From an uncultured Prevotella sp. (GTDB taxonomy: Bacteria; Bacteroidota; Bacteroidia; Bacteroidales; Bacteroidaceae): DNA of 7,924 nt. The notes beneath the pieces are model-generated. The model was given only the letters and a program-made list of their open reading frames with translations, did no database searches and was not told the DNA's origin. Shown one piece after another: positions 1 through 7,350 of the stretch. The position numbers and the translations under genes were made by a program. The DNA is taken from assembly GCA_900557035.1 (NCBI GenBank), contig USRA01000074.1:1-7924 (forward strand), written 5' to 3'. Position 1 is the first letter of the stretch; every line of letters starts with the position of its first letter.

Positions 1-2207
1 TTGGATACATAGCCATTAAATGCCTTGTCATCCGAAGTTTTGCCATCCGGAGTCTTGCTAACTTGCATCTTAAACTTGTAAGTGATGCTGGCTCCCTTTA
101 CGCTCTTGGTATACGGCATCAGCGTCATTGCCGATACGCTTTTGCCCATGAATGGAATCTCTGTCCATTTTGTCTCGGCAGCATCCGTCTTGCTGCTGTA
201 GTAGGGAGCTTCGATTTCTACCATGCCGTTGTTTTCGCTGATAATCACTCCATTCTTGGAGGTAACCCGGAAGAGCTCCGGACAGGTATCTTTCTCAAAG
301 TCATCGTTCCATGAAGTGTAGCCGATATGCTTCTGCGTCATCATGCCGTTCCATTTGCCGCCCGACATCTTGTGGTTGTAATCGTGACATATAAGGGAAT
401 CGCGCTTGAAGAAGCGTTCGCATTCATCAGCCCAGATGTTCGCCTTCGGATTGTTCTGCTTGTAGAGAGCATGGTTCATTGCCTGGGCAAAGTACATCTG
501 ATGCAGATTGCTCATCAGCTCGATAGGGAAGAGGATAATCTGGCGATAGGCATCGTGATAGGCTGCAGGCAGACTGTTGTACTGGCGCAGCGCATCAGCC
601 TCGAGCTGGAGATACTGGTTCACCACCTCCTGCCATTCGCCGTTCTCCAGACTGTAGGTGTTGCGGTTGAGCATCTCCGGAGTGCAGCGGCCGTTGTACT
701 TGCATGCGAGGTTCAGGATGCGTGCCGCTTCGTCAGCCTGCGGTTCTCCGAACTGCTGGGCGCACCAGTCGCGGGTGTGGCGGGTGATGTTGTTCACCGA
801 GTATTTATGAGGATTCCAAGCCATGTCCATAAACTGGCTGATAGGATATTCCATCGGCTTGAGGTCGCCCACGTTGAGAATCCAGAGGCGGTCAATTCCG
901 TTCTCGTAGGCTAGGGTGAGCTGTTCCCAAGGATTCTGCACAGGAGTTACGTTGAGCATCTTAGAGTTTCTTGGTGCACCTACATAGTCCACGTGATAAT
1001 ACAATCCCCATCCGCCCTTGTGCTTGCGTTCCTGGGCATTCGGCACACGGCGCACGTTGCCCCAGTTGTCATCGCAGAGCAGCAGGGTTACATCGTCGGG
1101 CACTTTCATTCCTTTGTCGTAGTAATCCAGCACCTCTTTATATAGTGCCCATACCTGAGGTGTTTCGCTAGCCTTCCTGCCGGTTACGTCGGCAATGATT
1201 TTGCGCTGGTCGTTGATGATGTTAGTCATCAGTTTGGTATCAGCCTCTGCGCTCATCGCCTCATCGCCGTCGCCACGCATACCGATGGTTACGATCTGTT
1301 CGGTTCCCTTCATGCGCTCTATTCCCTCACGGAAGAATTTCTGCAGGTTAGCCTTGTTCTTCTGATAGTTCCAAGGTCCCCATCCCTTTCGGTTGCGGGC
1401 GTATTCCTGATGGTTGCGCGCCATCGGCTCATGATGGGAGGTGCTCATCACCACGCCCATTTCGTCTGCCGTCTTCTCGTTCTCTGCATCGTCGGCATAG
1501 AACGCCCAGCCCCACATGGCTGGCCACATCATGTTGCCCCTGAGGCGCAGTATAAGCTCGAACACGCGCTGATAGAACCGGTGGTCGCCATACTCGGTGC
1601 CGTAGGTGTTCTTTACCCACGAGATGAGACAAGGTGCCTCATCGTTGAGGAAAATGCCACGATAGCGAACGGCTGGTTCACCATCGCTGTAGGTTCCACG
1701 GTTCACGAAGATGGAGTCGTGGTGCTCTACGGGCACGTCGGCCCAGTCGTACCAAGGCGAAACGCCCATCTGTTGGGAGAGTTCGTAGATGCCGTAGATG
1801 GTTCCCCGACGGTCGCTGCCGGCGATGACGAGCTGGTTGTTTACCACGGTGATGATGGATTTCTCGCGTTTGCCCTTGAGTAGATTTCCGTTGATGCGTT
1901 TCTGTTTGATGAGCTGGTCGATGGCAGCAGAATGTCCGATGGTTCCCACGAGGATGGTTGCCTTCTGGTTGGAGGTGATGGTGGCTTGGGAGCCGCTCAC
2001 CTTGCTGATGTCCTTGACCAGTGCATTGGCAGCATAGCTCACGCCACGGCAGTCGTTGGCATCCATATAGATTTCTACCTTGTCGTTACTGTTGATGAGC
2101 AGGTCGCCCTGCTGGAAACTGACGAATCTCTCTGCTGCGCTCATGCTCATGGCAGAGAGGAGTGCAGCGGAAGCTAAAAATGCTTTCTTGATATTATTAA
2201 GTCTCAT
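1..2207 (-). CDS. GH115 family xylan alpha-1,2-glucuronidase, secreted, 3' end cut by the window edge
   Basis: GH115 enzymes remove (4-O-methyl-)glucuronic acid linked alpha-1,2 to the xylan backbone. The visible 735 residues start with a signal peptide (KK near the N-terminus, hydrophobic stretch about 9-23, likely cleavage after SAA at about 25), so export to the periplasm or cell surface is expected. An N-terminal domain (about 26-170) precedes the catalytic barrel. Family motifs are FLNDE (186-190), GPWNYQKNK (277-285), GMRGDGDE (309-316), YKEVLDYYDKGM (356-367), DDNWGNVRRVP (379-389) and YYHVDYVG (403-410). The residues I recall as essential in Bacteroides ovatus BoAgu115A (Asp206, Asp332, Glu375, Asp396, Asn398, Asn462) correspond, at one constant offset of 17, to D189, D315, E358, D379, N381 and N445, so the active site looks intact. 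The C-terminal beta domain begins near 640 and runs out of the window. The ATG at 2207 is chosen because the signal peptide follows at once. No SusC/SusD or other glycanase is visible beside it. Confidence 0.93.
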   Translation of the reverse strand, partial: MRLNNIKKAFLASAALLSAMSMSAAERFVSFQQGDLLINSNDKVEIYMDANDCRGVSYAANALVKDISKVSGSQATITSNQKATILVGTIGHSAAIDQLIKQKRINGNLLKGKREKSIITVVNNQLVIAGSDRRGTIYGIYELSQQMGVSPWYDWADVPVEHHDSIFVNRGTYSDGEPAVRYRGIFLNDEAPCLISWVKNTYGTEYGDHRFYQRVFELILRLRGNMMWPAMWGWAFYADDAENEKTADEMGVVMSTSHHEPMARNHQEYARNRKGWGPWNYQKNKANLQKFFREGIERMKGTEQIVTIGMRGDGDEAMSAEADTKLMTNIINDQRKIIADVTGRKASETPQVWALYKEVLDYYDKGMKVPDDVTLLLCDDNWGNVRRVPNAQERKHKGGWGLYYHVDYVGAPRNSKMLNVTPVQNPWEQLTLAYENGIDRLWILNVGDLKPMEYPISQFMDMAWNPHKYSVNNITRHTRDWCAQQFGEPQADEAARILNLACKYNGRCTPEMLNRNTYSLENGEWQEVVNQYLQLEADALRQYNSLPAAYHDAYRQIILFPIELMSNLHQMYFAQAMNHALYKQNNPKANIWADECERFFKRDSLICHDYNHKMSGGKWNGMMTQKHIGYTSWNDDFEKDTCPELFRVTSKNGVIISENNGMVEIEAPYYSSKTDAAETKWTEIPFMGKSVSAMTLMPYTKSVKGASITYKFKMQVSKTPDGKTSDDKAFNGYVS

Positions 2208-2246
2208 ATAAAAATATATGTTTATGTATTTGTTGTTTGATGGCTG

Positions 2247-2254
2247 CAAAGGTA
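2247..2254 (-). promoter_or_regulatory. -7 promoter element for the GH115 gene
   Basis: On the minus strand this reads TACCTTTG, a full match to the Bacteroidota -7 consensus TAnnTTTG, 40 bases before the GH115 start codon. Transcription would begin near 2240, giving a leader of about 30 bases. No TTTG lies at the usual 19-21 base distance upstream; the nearest (minus-strand TTTG at 2284-2281) is 26 bases away. A weak -33 box would fit a promoter that needs an activator, but that is inference. Confidence 0.55.
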
Positions 2255-2357
2255 GGAATATTCTTCGTATTTTCCTTTGGCAAATGTAACCTTTCCTTTA
2301 TTATTTGATTCATTTTGGCTTTCCATGCGGTTTCTGTACGTCTTTTTCCCTAAATGT

Positions 2358-2388
2358 TTTGTGTTTTCAGAGAAAAGTATTAATTTTG
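2358..2388 (+). promoter_or_regulatory. dnaG promoter, -33 TTTG and -7 TAATTTTG
   Basis: TTTG at 2358-2361 is followed after exactly 19 bases by TAATTTTG at 2381-2388. Both boxes and the spacing match the Bacteroidota primary sigma factor consensus. Transcription should start around 2394-2396, leaving a leader of only about 18 bases before the ATG at 2413. The leader is A-rich and has no Shine-Dalgarno sequence, as is usual in this phylum. It is the best promoter in the window and probably also serves the downstream cls gene. Confidence 0.8.
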
Positions 2389-2412
2389 CATCATAAAATA
2401 AGATAGAAAAAT

Positions 2413-4374
2413 ATGATAGACAAACCGACGATAGCACGTATCATGGACTCCACCAAGATAGAGGAGGTGGTGTCTGAATTCGTCACGCTCAAAAAGCGTG
2501 GCATCAACTATGTCGGCTTGTGTCCTTTCCATAACGATTCCCATCCATCGTTCTCCGTTTCGCCAACCCGAGGCATTTGCCGCTGCTTTACCTGCGGAAA
2601 GGGCGGCAACGCCATCAACTTCCTGATGGAGCTGGAGCAGATGACCTATCCTGAGGTTCTGAGATGGCTGGCTAACAAATACCATATCGAGATTCAGGAA
2701 CGCGAGATGACCAACGAGGAGAAGCAGCGAGAAAGCGAACGCGAATCGATGTTCATCGTGAATGAATGGGCGGCGAAATACTTCCAGGATATCCTGCAGA
2801 ATGATGTGGATGGTAGAGCCATCGGCATGCAGTATTTCAGAAGCCGAGGATTCAGAGACGATATCATCCGGAAATTCCAGCTGGGATTCGCCCTGAACCA
2901 GCGCACGGCGCTCTTCGATGAGGCGGTGAAGAAAGGATATCAGCCGAAATACCTGGTGGATACCGGTCTCTGCTTCAAGGTGGACAAGGAGGAAGCGGGC
3001 AACAAGAGCGGACAGGATAAGTATCTGGACCGATTCTCGGGACGCGCCATCTTCCCGTGGCTGAGTGTGAGCGGAAAGGTGGTGGCTTTCGGCGGACGTG
3101 TGCTGGATACCCGTACCAAGGGTGTGAACCAGAAATACGTGAACTCGCCCGACAGTATAATCTACCACAAGGAGCGGGAACTCTACGGACTGTATCAGGC
3201 AAAGAAGGCCATCGCCAAGGAAGACTGCGTGTATATGGTGGAGGGATATACGGATGTAATCTCCATGCACCAGTGCGGCATCGAAAACGTGGTGGCTAAC
3301 TCGGGTACGGCGCTGAGCATTCATCAGATCAGACTGCTCCACCGATTCACCAGCAACATCGTATTGCTCTACGACGGCGATGCTGCGGGTGTGCATGCGG
3401 CGCTGCGAGGTACTGACATGCTGCTGGAGGAGGAGATGAACGTGAAGGTGCTCTTCCTGCCGGATGGAAACGACCCGGACAGCTTTGCCCGAAGCCATAC
3501 CGCTGCCGATTTCAGAAAATACATAGAGGAAAACCAGAAGGATTTCATACAGTTTAAGACCGACCTCTCGCTGAACGGCGTGACCGATCCGGTGAAGAGA
3601 AGCCAGGCTATCAACAGCATCGTGGAGAGCATCTCGAAGATCAAGAACCAGATTACCCGAGCCTCTTATATCACCGACTGCGCCCACCGACTGGGCGTGA
3701 ACGAGGCGATTATCGTGAATGCGCTGAACAACTTTGTGAGAAACGGCATGAGCGAGCAGGTGAAGGCAGAACGGCGCGCGGCTGGACTGAAAGACCCGAA
3801 GGCTACTGCCCCACAGCAGGGAATGCAGGCTGCCATGAGGGGCGTGACGCCGCTGGACAAGCTGCTGGAAGTGGAAGACCTGCTGGTGAAGCTCATCGTA
3901 CACCATGGAGAAAAGCATATCGTGGTGAAGGATGTGGAGGGCAATGATATTGAACTGCCGATAGCACAATATATCTATCTGGATATGTCGGGCGATGATT
4001 TCAGATTTCATAACGAGCTTTATAACAAAATCTTGCAGGAAACGCTGGAGCATCTGGAGGATGAGAACTTCGTGGCGGAAAACTATTTTGCCAACCATCC
4101 GGATCCGGAGGTGAGTAGGATTGCCAGTCTGCCGACGGGAGACCAGGAGGTTTCTACGGTGAGTCTGCAGCTGAAGCTGAACGCTGAGAAGCTGCGCCAG
4201 TTTGTCTTCAAGGATCTGCTGAGCTTCCGCACACATTATATTGCACAGCGACTGATTGAGGTGCAGCAGGAGTTTGCCAGAAATCCTACGAACAGGGAGC
4301 TGGTGGAGGAGTTTATGAAACTGAAGAAGATGAACTCGCTGCTTGCCAGTCAGACCAACTCGGTATTCAACTAG
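2413..4374 (+). CDS. dnaG: DNA primase DnaG
   Basis: DnaG synthesises the short RNA primers that start Okazaki fragments and leading strands, working with the DnaB helicase at the fork. The 653-residue product has the full primase plan. The N-terminal CHC2 zinc-binding domain has ligands C37, H40, C58 and C61, within CPFHND and CFTCGKGG. The catalytic core follows, with SGRAIFP (209-215), FGGR and KYVNSP (241-246). The Toprim metal site has E277 in EGYTDV, and D321 and D323 in YDGDAAG; LPDGNDPDS (349-357) closes the core. The C-terminal part, from about 450, is poorly conserved and should hold the helicase-interaction region. It is longer than E. coli DnaG (581 residues), with the extra length in the linker and C-terminal part, as I recall for other Bacteroidota. 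The ATG at 2413 sits just after a consensus promoter and the domain begins at once (IDKPTIARIMD), so the start is secure. All catalytic and zinc residues are present. Confidence 0.97.
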   Translation: MIDKPTIARIMDSTKIEEVVSEFVTLKKRGINYVGLCPFHNDSHPSFSVSPTRGICRCFTCGKGGNAINFLMELEQMTYPEVLRWLANKYHIEIQEREMTNEEKQRESERESMFIVNEWAAKYFQDILQNDVDGRAIGMQYFRSRGFRDDIIRKFQLGFALNQRTALFDEAVKKGYQPKYLVDTGLCFKVDKEEAGNKSGQDKYLDRFSGRAIFPWLSVSGKVVAFGGRVLDTRTKGVNQKYVNSPDSIIYHKERELYGLYQAKKAIAKEDCVYMVEGYTDVISMHQCGIENVVANSGTALSIHQIRLLHRFTSNIVLLYDGDAAGVHAALRGTDMLLEEEMNVKVLFLPDGNDPDSFARSHTAADFRKYIEENQKDFIQFKTDLSLNGVTDPVKRSQAINSIVESISKIKNQITRASYITDCAHRLGVNEAIIVNALNNFVRNGMSEQVKAERRAAGLKDPKATAPQQGMQAAMRGVTPLDKLLEVEDLLVKLIVHHGEKHIVVKDVEGNDIELPIAQYIYLDMSGDDFRFHNELYNKILQETLEHLEDENFVAENYFANHPDPEVSRIASLPTGDQEVSTVSLQLKLNAEKLRQFVFKDLLSFRTHYIAQRLIEVQQEFARNPTNRELVEEFMKLKKMNSLLASQTNSVFN

Positions 4375-4389
4375 GATATTCTGATATCC
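4374..4389 (+). other. Small inverted repeat overlapping the dnaG stop codon
   Basis: GGATAT (4374-4379) and ATATCC (4384-4389) can pair around a 4-base loop, with the last base of the TAG stop codon inside the stem. The stem is short and AT-rich and no T-tract follows, so it is not a convincing terminator. It could slightly protect a transcript 3' end or be chance. Confidence 0.25.
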
Positions 4390-4429
4390 CGGAAACTGGA
4401 AAAAGAGAATAATAAAAAATGCGTAAGGT

Positions 4430-5854
4430 ATGATATATATTCATTGGATTTATCTCTTGCTTTATATGGCGATCATGATTCCCGCTATCATCACCGTCTT
4501 GATGGACAACCGACAGCCCGCCAAGACGATGGCGTGGATTCTTGTGCTTGCCTTCATGCCTTTCGTGGGAATCATCTTCTATATCTTCTTCGGGCAGAAC
4601 ACGAGAAAGGAACGGCTGATCAGCGATAGAAGCATGGACCAGTTGACCAAGCGATCGATGCTGGAGTTTGCCGAGCAGGAGAATCTGCATATCCCAGCCA
4701 ACAACAAGCCGCTGATGAATCTCTTTACCAATCAGAACTGGGCATTCCCGTTTAAGGACAATCAGGTGGATATCTTTACTGATGGTTATGAATTCATCTT
4801 CTCCTTATTATATAATATAGGTAAGGCTCAGCATCACATCCATCTCGATACCTACATCTTCGAGGATGATGCCCTGGGCTATCTGGTGGCTGATGCCCTG
4901 ATAGACAAGGCGGAACAGGGAGTGGAAATCAGACTGATATACGATGACGTGGGCTGCTGGAAGGTGAAGGATGCCTTCTTTGAGCGCATGAGGGAAGCGG
5001 GCATCGATGTGCATTCGTTCATGCCGGTAAGGTTTCCTGCGTTTACCAGCAAGGTGAACTACCGCAATCACCGCAAGATATGCGTGATAGACGGTAGGGT
5101 AGGATTCATCGGGGGCATGAACATCGCCAAGCGCTATGTGAAGGGCACAGGAAAACAGAAGTGGCGCGATACGCATCTGAGAATAGAGGGCGGAGGCGTG
5201 TATGCCCTGCAGCGTGCTTTTCTGATAGACTGGTATTTTGTGGATCGCACCTTGGTGTCAAACCGACAGTATTATCCGCCGGTGGATTCGAAGATCAGGA
5301 ATAATTGTCTGGTCCAGGTAGTAACGAGCAGTCCGATAGCTCCATGGCCTGATATTATGCAGGGATATGTGCGCATTCTGCTCCAGGCGCAGAAGTATGT
5401 GTATATGGAGACGCCTTATTTCCTGCCTACCGAGCCTGTACTCTTTGCGATGCGCACGGCGGCGCTGGCTGGAGTGGATATCCGGTTGCTGATGCCTAGA
5501 CATTCAGATGCCAGGATGGTGGAGTGGGCTTCGCGCTCTTATCTGATGGAGGCGATAGAGGCTGGTGTGAAGGTTTATCTCTATACGGGTGGATTCAATC
5601 ACAGCAAGTTGCTGGTGAGCGATGACAACCTCTGTACCGTGGGCAGCACGAATGTGGATTTCCGGAGTTTCGAGAATAATTTCGAGGCGAATGCCTTCTT
5701 CTATGATGAGGAAATGGCGCAGAGAATCAAGCGGATTTATCTGAAGGATGAATCCAGCAGTATTCTGGTGGATGATGTGGCGTATTTCGTAAGGCGCCCG
5801 TTCCTGAAAAGATTGTTCGAGAGTATTGTAAGATTGCTTTCTCCGCTGCTGTAA
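4430..5854 (+). CDS. cls: Cardiolipin synthase, phospholipase D superfamily
   Basis: The enzyme makes cardiolipin from two phosphatidylglycerol molecules at the inner membrane. The 474-residue product has two N-terminal membrane segments (about 5-24 and 34-54). They sit in a typical PLDc_N region, recognisable from DNRQPAKTMAWILV and IFYIFFGQN. Two catalytic HKD motifs follow: H214-x-K216-x4-D221 (HRKICVID, followed by GFIGGMNI) and H391-x-K393-x4-D398 (HSKLLVSD, followed by GSTNVDFRSF). The C-terminus ends in the hydrophobic tail usual for Cls (RRPFLKRLFESIVRLLSPLL). Length is close to E. coli ClsA (486). The ATG at 4430 is preferred because it precedes the first membrane segment directly. 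The gene follows dnaG by 55 bases with no recognisable promoter between them, so co-transcription is likely. The symbol is generic; which Cls paralogue it is cannot be told here. Confidence 0.93.
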   Translation: MIYIHWIYLLLYMAIMIPAIITVLMDNRQPAKTMAWILVLAFMPFVGIIFYIFFGQNTRKERLISDRSMDQLTKRSMLEFAEQENLHIPANNKPLMNLFTNQNWAFPFKDNQVDIFTDGYEFIFSLLYNIGKAQHHIHLDTYIFEDDALGYLVADALIDKAEQGVEIRLIYDDVGCWKVKDAFFERMREAGIDVHSFMPVRFPAFTSKVNYRNHRKICVIDGRVGFIGGMNIAKRYVKGTGKQKWRDTHLRIEGGGVYALQRAFLIDWYFVDRTLVSNRQYYPPVDSKIRNNCLVQVVTSSPIAPWPDIMQGYVRILLQAQKYVYMETPYFLPTEPVLFAMRTAALAGVDIRLLMPRHSDARMVEWASRSYLMEAIEAGVKVYLYTGGFNHSKLLVSDDNLCTVGSTNVDFRSFENNFEANAFFYDEEMAQRIKRIYLKDESSSILVDDVAYFVRRPFLKRLFESIVRLLSPLL

Positions 5855-5874
5855 TGTGTACGGTTGGCTATGTG

Positions 5875-5911
5875 TTTAAAGCTTTTGCCATCAAAGGGCA
5901 AAAGCTTTAAA
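5875..5911. terminator. Bidirectional hairpin terminator between cls and rsmD
   Basis: A perfect 15-bp inverted repeat (5875-5889 and 5897-5911) with a 7-base loop fills the 71-base gap between two convergent genes. The arms are symmetric (TTTAAAGCTTTTGCC and its complement), so either transcript would form the same hairpin. There is no long T-run outside the stem. The T-rich 3' end of each arm may stand in for it. Position, symmetry and stem length argue for termination in both directions. Confidence 0.75.
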
Positions 5912-5925
5912 ACAATCACTTGATT

Positions 5926-6456
5926 TTATCTGAATATCGAGAAGTTTACGCTTCCGTAACTTCTGTGTTCCAGGAATCGGGGATGGTCGGAGAAATCGTA
6001 GTTCTTGCCATGCTCGAAAACGAAGATGCCCTCTTCGTTGAGAAGGTCGCCATTGAGTACGAGGTCTGGAATCTCGGGAAGCTTCTCCAGCGCGTATGGC
6101 GGATCGGCAAAGATGAAATCGAATTTCTGCTTGCACGTTCTCAAGAAGCGGAATACATCGCCACGAATCAGAAGATCCTTGTCTTCGCCCAGTTTCTTGA
6201 AACACTCGCGGATGAAGTTGGCATGGTCGCGGTCGGCCTCTACGCTGATAACTCGGCTGCATCCGCGGGATACCAGTTCCAGCGAGATGCTGCCTGTGCC
6301 GGCAAAGAGGTCGAGGGCTGTGGTATCCTCGAAATCGATGTAATTCTGCAAAACATTAAAGATGTTCTCTTTTGCGAAATCTGTAGTTGGTCGCGCCTTG
6401 AACGAACGTGGTATGTCGAAGTGGCGACCCTTATATTGTCCTGTTATGATTCTCAT
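5926..6456 (-). CDS. rsmD: 16S rRNA (guanine(966)-N2)-methyltransferase RsmD
   Basis: RsmD transfers a methyl group from S-adenosylmethionine to N2 of G966 in 16S rRNA during small-subunit assembly. The 176-residue protein is full length for the family. It has MRIITGQYKGR at the N-terminus, the RPTTDFAKENIFN segment (22-34), the SAM-binding loop DLFAGTGS (49-56), acidic E73 at the end of the next strand, and the N-methyltransferase catalytic motif DPPY (118-121). The ATG at 6456 gives the standard RsmD N-terminus. It is the last gene of a minus-strand cluster and converges with cls across a hairpin. No -7 box was found in the 81-base gap upstream, which is mostly a tandem repeat, so read-through from the DUF3822 gene is likely. 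Confidence 0.93.
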   Translation of the reverse strand: MRIITGQYKGRHFDIPRSFKARPTTDFAKENIFNVLQNYIDFEDTTALDLFAGTGSISLELVSRGCSRVISVEADRDHANFIRECFKKLGEDKDLLIRGDVFRFLRTCKQKFDFIFADPPYALEKLPEIPDLVLNGDLLNEEGIFVFEHGKNYDFSDHPRFLEHRSYGSVNFSIFR

Positions 6457-6462
6457 AATTAA

Positions 6463-6535
6463 TTTTTAACTATCAACTTTTAACTATCAACTTTTTAACT
6501 CTCAACTTTTGACTCTCAATCTTTTAACTCTCAAC
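6463..6535. repeat. Five-unit degenerate 14-15 base tandem repeat between DUF3822 and rsmD
   Basis: Five head-to-tail units with plus-strand consensus TTTTAACTMTCAAC lie at 6463-6477, 6478-6491, 6492-6506, 6507-6520 and 6521-6535. The first two carry CTATCAAC, the last three CTCTCAA. The units differ by one added T or single substitutions (one has GACT and ends in T). The array starts two bases past the DUF3822 stop codon and ends 7 bases before the rsmD start. It has no spacers and is not palindromic. Arrays of this kind are, as I recall, common between genes in Prevotella and Bacteroides, and they have no known function. Confidence 0.85.
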
Positions 6536-6537
6536 TC

Positions 6538-7350
6538 CTATTTGCTTAAGTAGAGCGTCAGCAGATCGAAAGGCATTCCCTTGATTTCTGTGATGGGCGC
6601 ACGATTGAACTCGGCACTCGGATTCAGGAGGAAGGTCTTCTTGACATAGAGCTTGGCATTGTAGAGGAACCAATCCTTATCCGGAATATCGCCCGAAATA
6701 TGCAGCTCATCCTGCATCTGCTGCAATCCCAGCTGCTTCCATACGAAGAGGATGAAGTAGAGTGCATCCTTGGCATGATTTGCCTGGAAGGAATTGTAGA
6801 ACTTGAATCTGTTTTTCTCGAAACAGAAGATATCCACCTTCTTGTCGTGGAAATATGCATAGAGCTTGTGGTAGATACCCGTGAAGCTGCGCTTGTGCAG
6901 ATAGTTCCACATCGGCTGCATGATAGGTGTGAAGCGCACATCCTGGAAGTTGTCTTCTATCACCATCTTCAGATCCTTGTTGATTGGGAAAACGGCCACC
7001 ACATTCAGATTCGGCTGCACCCTGTAGAGAATGGCATCGCTGTGGCTGCCCGTGAAGGCATGCTGATAGAGCACGGTGAGGTCTTCCTCGTGGAATTCCT
7101 CGATAGGTACCAGCAGGATAGGCGTATCGATATAGACACGCACCTTCTGATAGCCGCGCTGCAGGAGATCGCTTTCGCCGAAAGCCTGTCTGAGGTTGGC
7201 AGCTATCGATACACCGCTTTTCACGGTGTACGGTTCGTATATCAACTGGTGCTCGGCTTCGCGATCTACAACCGAGAAGCTGAGTGTATTCTTGCTCACA
7301 CGGATGGTGAGTCGTGCTTGCTGTGTTCTTTTTTTACCAATTACTTGCAT
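6538..7350 (-). CDS. DUF3822 family protein (BT3980-like), function unknown
   Basis: The 270-residue cytoplasmic protein (no signal peptide or membrane segment) matches what I recall of DUF3822, a Bacteroidota family. The clues are the LVPIEEF segment (80-86), the FKFYNSF...KDALYFILF region (about 182-202) and the HISGDI strand (217-222). The Bacteroides thetaiotaomicron member BT3980 is, from memory, placed in the ASKHA fold (actin/Hsp70/sugar kinase-like), but its biochemical role is not established. The start at 7350 is supported by a 17-base overlap with the end of the upstream gene (7334-7350), which suggests translational coupling. The next gene in the same direction is rsmD, a neighbourhood I recall as recurrent in this phylum. 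Whether it binds nucleotide cannot be judged: no clear P-loop or phosphate motif is visible. Function is left open. Confidence 0.85.
   Translation of the reverse strand: MQVIGKKRTQQARLTIRVSKNTLSFSVVDREAEHQLIYEPYTVKSGVSIAANLRQAFGESDLLQRGYQKVRVYIDTPILLVPIEEFHEEDLTVLYQHAFTGSHSDAILYRVQPNLNVVAVFPINKDLKMVIEDNFQDVRFTPIMQPMWNYLHKRSFTGIYHKLYAYFHDKKVDIFCFEKNRFKFYNSFQANHAKDALYFILFVWKQLGLQQMQDELHISGDIPDKDWFLYNAKLYVKKTFLLNPSAEFNRAPITEIKGMPFDLLTLYLSK

Noticed and set aside
327..914. Plus-strand open frames opposite the GH115 gene (also around 1410-1883 and 1932-2177)
   Set aside because: The minus strand is one continuous GH115 coding frame with family motifs throughout; the plus-strand products have no recognisable features.
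2380..4236. A 618-codon open frame antisense to dnaG
   Set aside because: It lies wholly opposite a clear primase with intact catalytic motifs. Its translation is rich in His, Leu, Arg and Val runs with no recognisable domain, as expected of a shadow frame under the codon usage of the real gene.
4374..4389. A terminator at the end of dnaG
   Set aside because: The stem is only 6 bp, AT-rich, and has no following T-tract, and cls has no promoter of its own in the gap.
5920..6462. A 180-codon plus-strand open frame over rsmD, and one at 6700-7368 over the DUF3822 gene
   Set aside because: Both are antisense shadows of recognised or well-supported minus-strand genes and show no family motifs.
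6463..6535. Possible CRISPR array
   Set aside because: Units are 14-15 bases, directly adjacent with no spacers, degenerate and non-palindromic, with no cas genes nearby.
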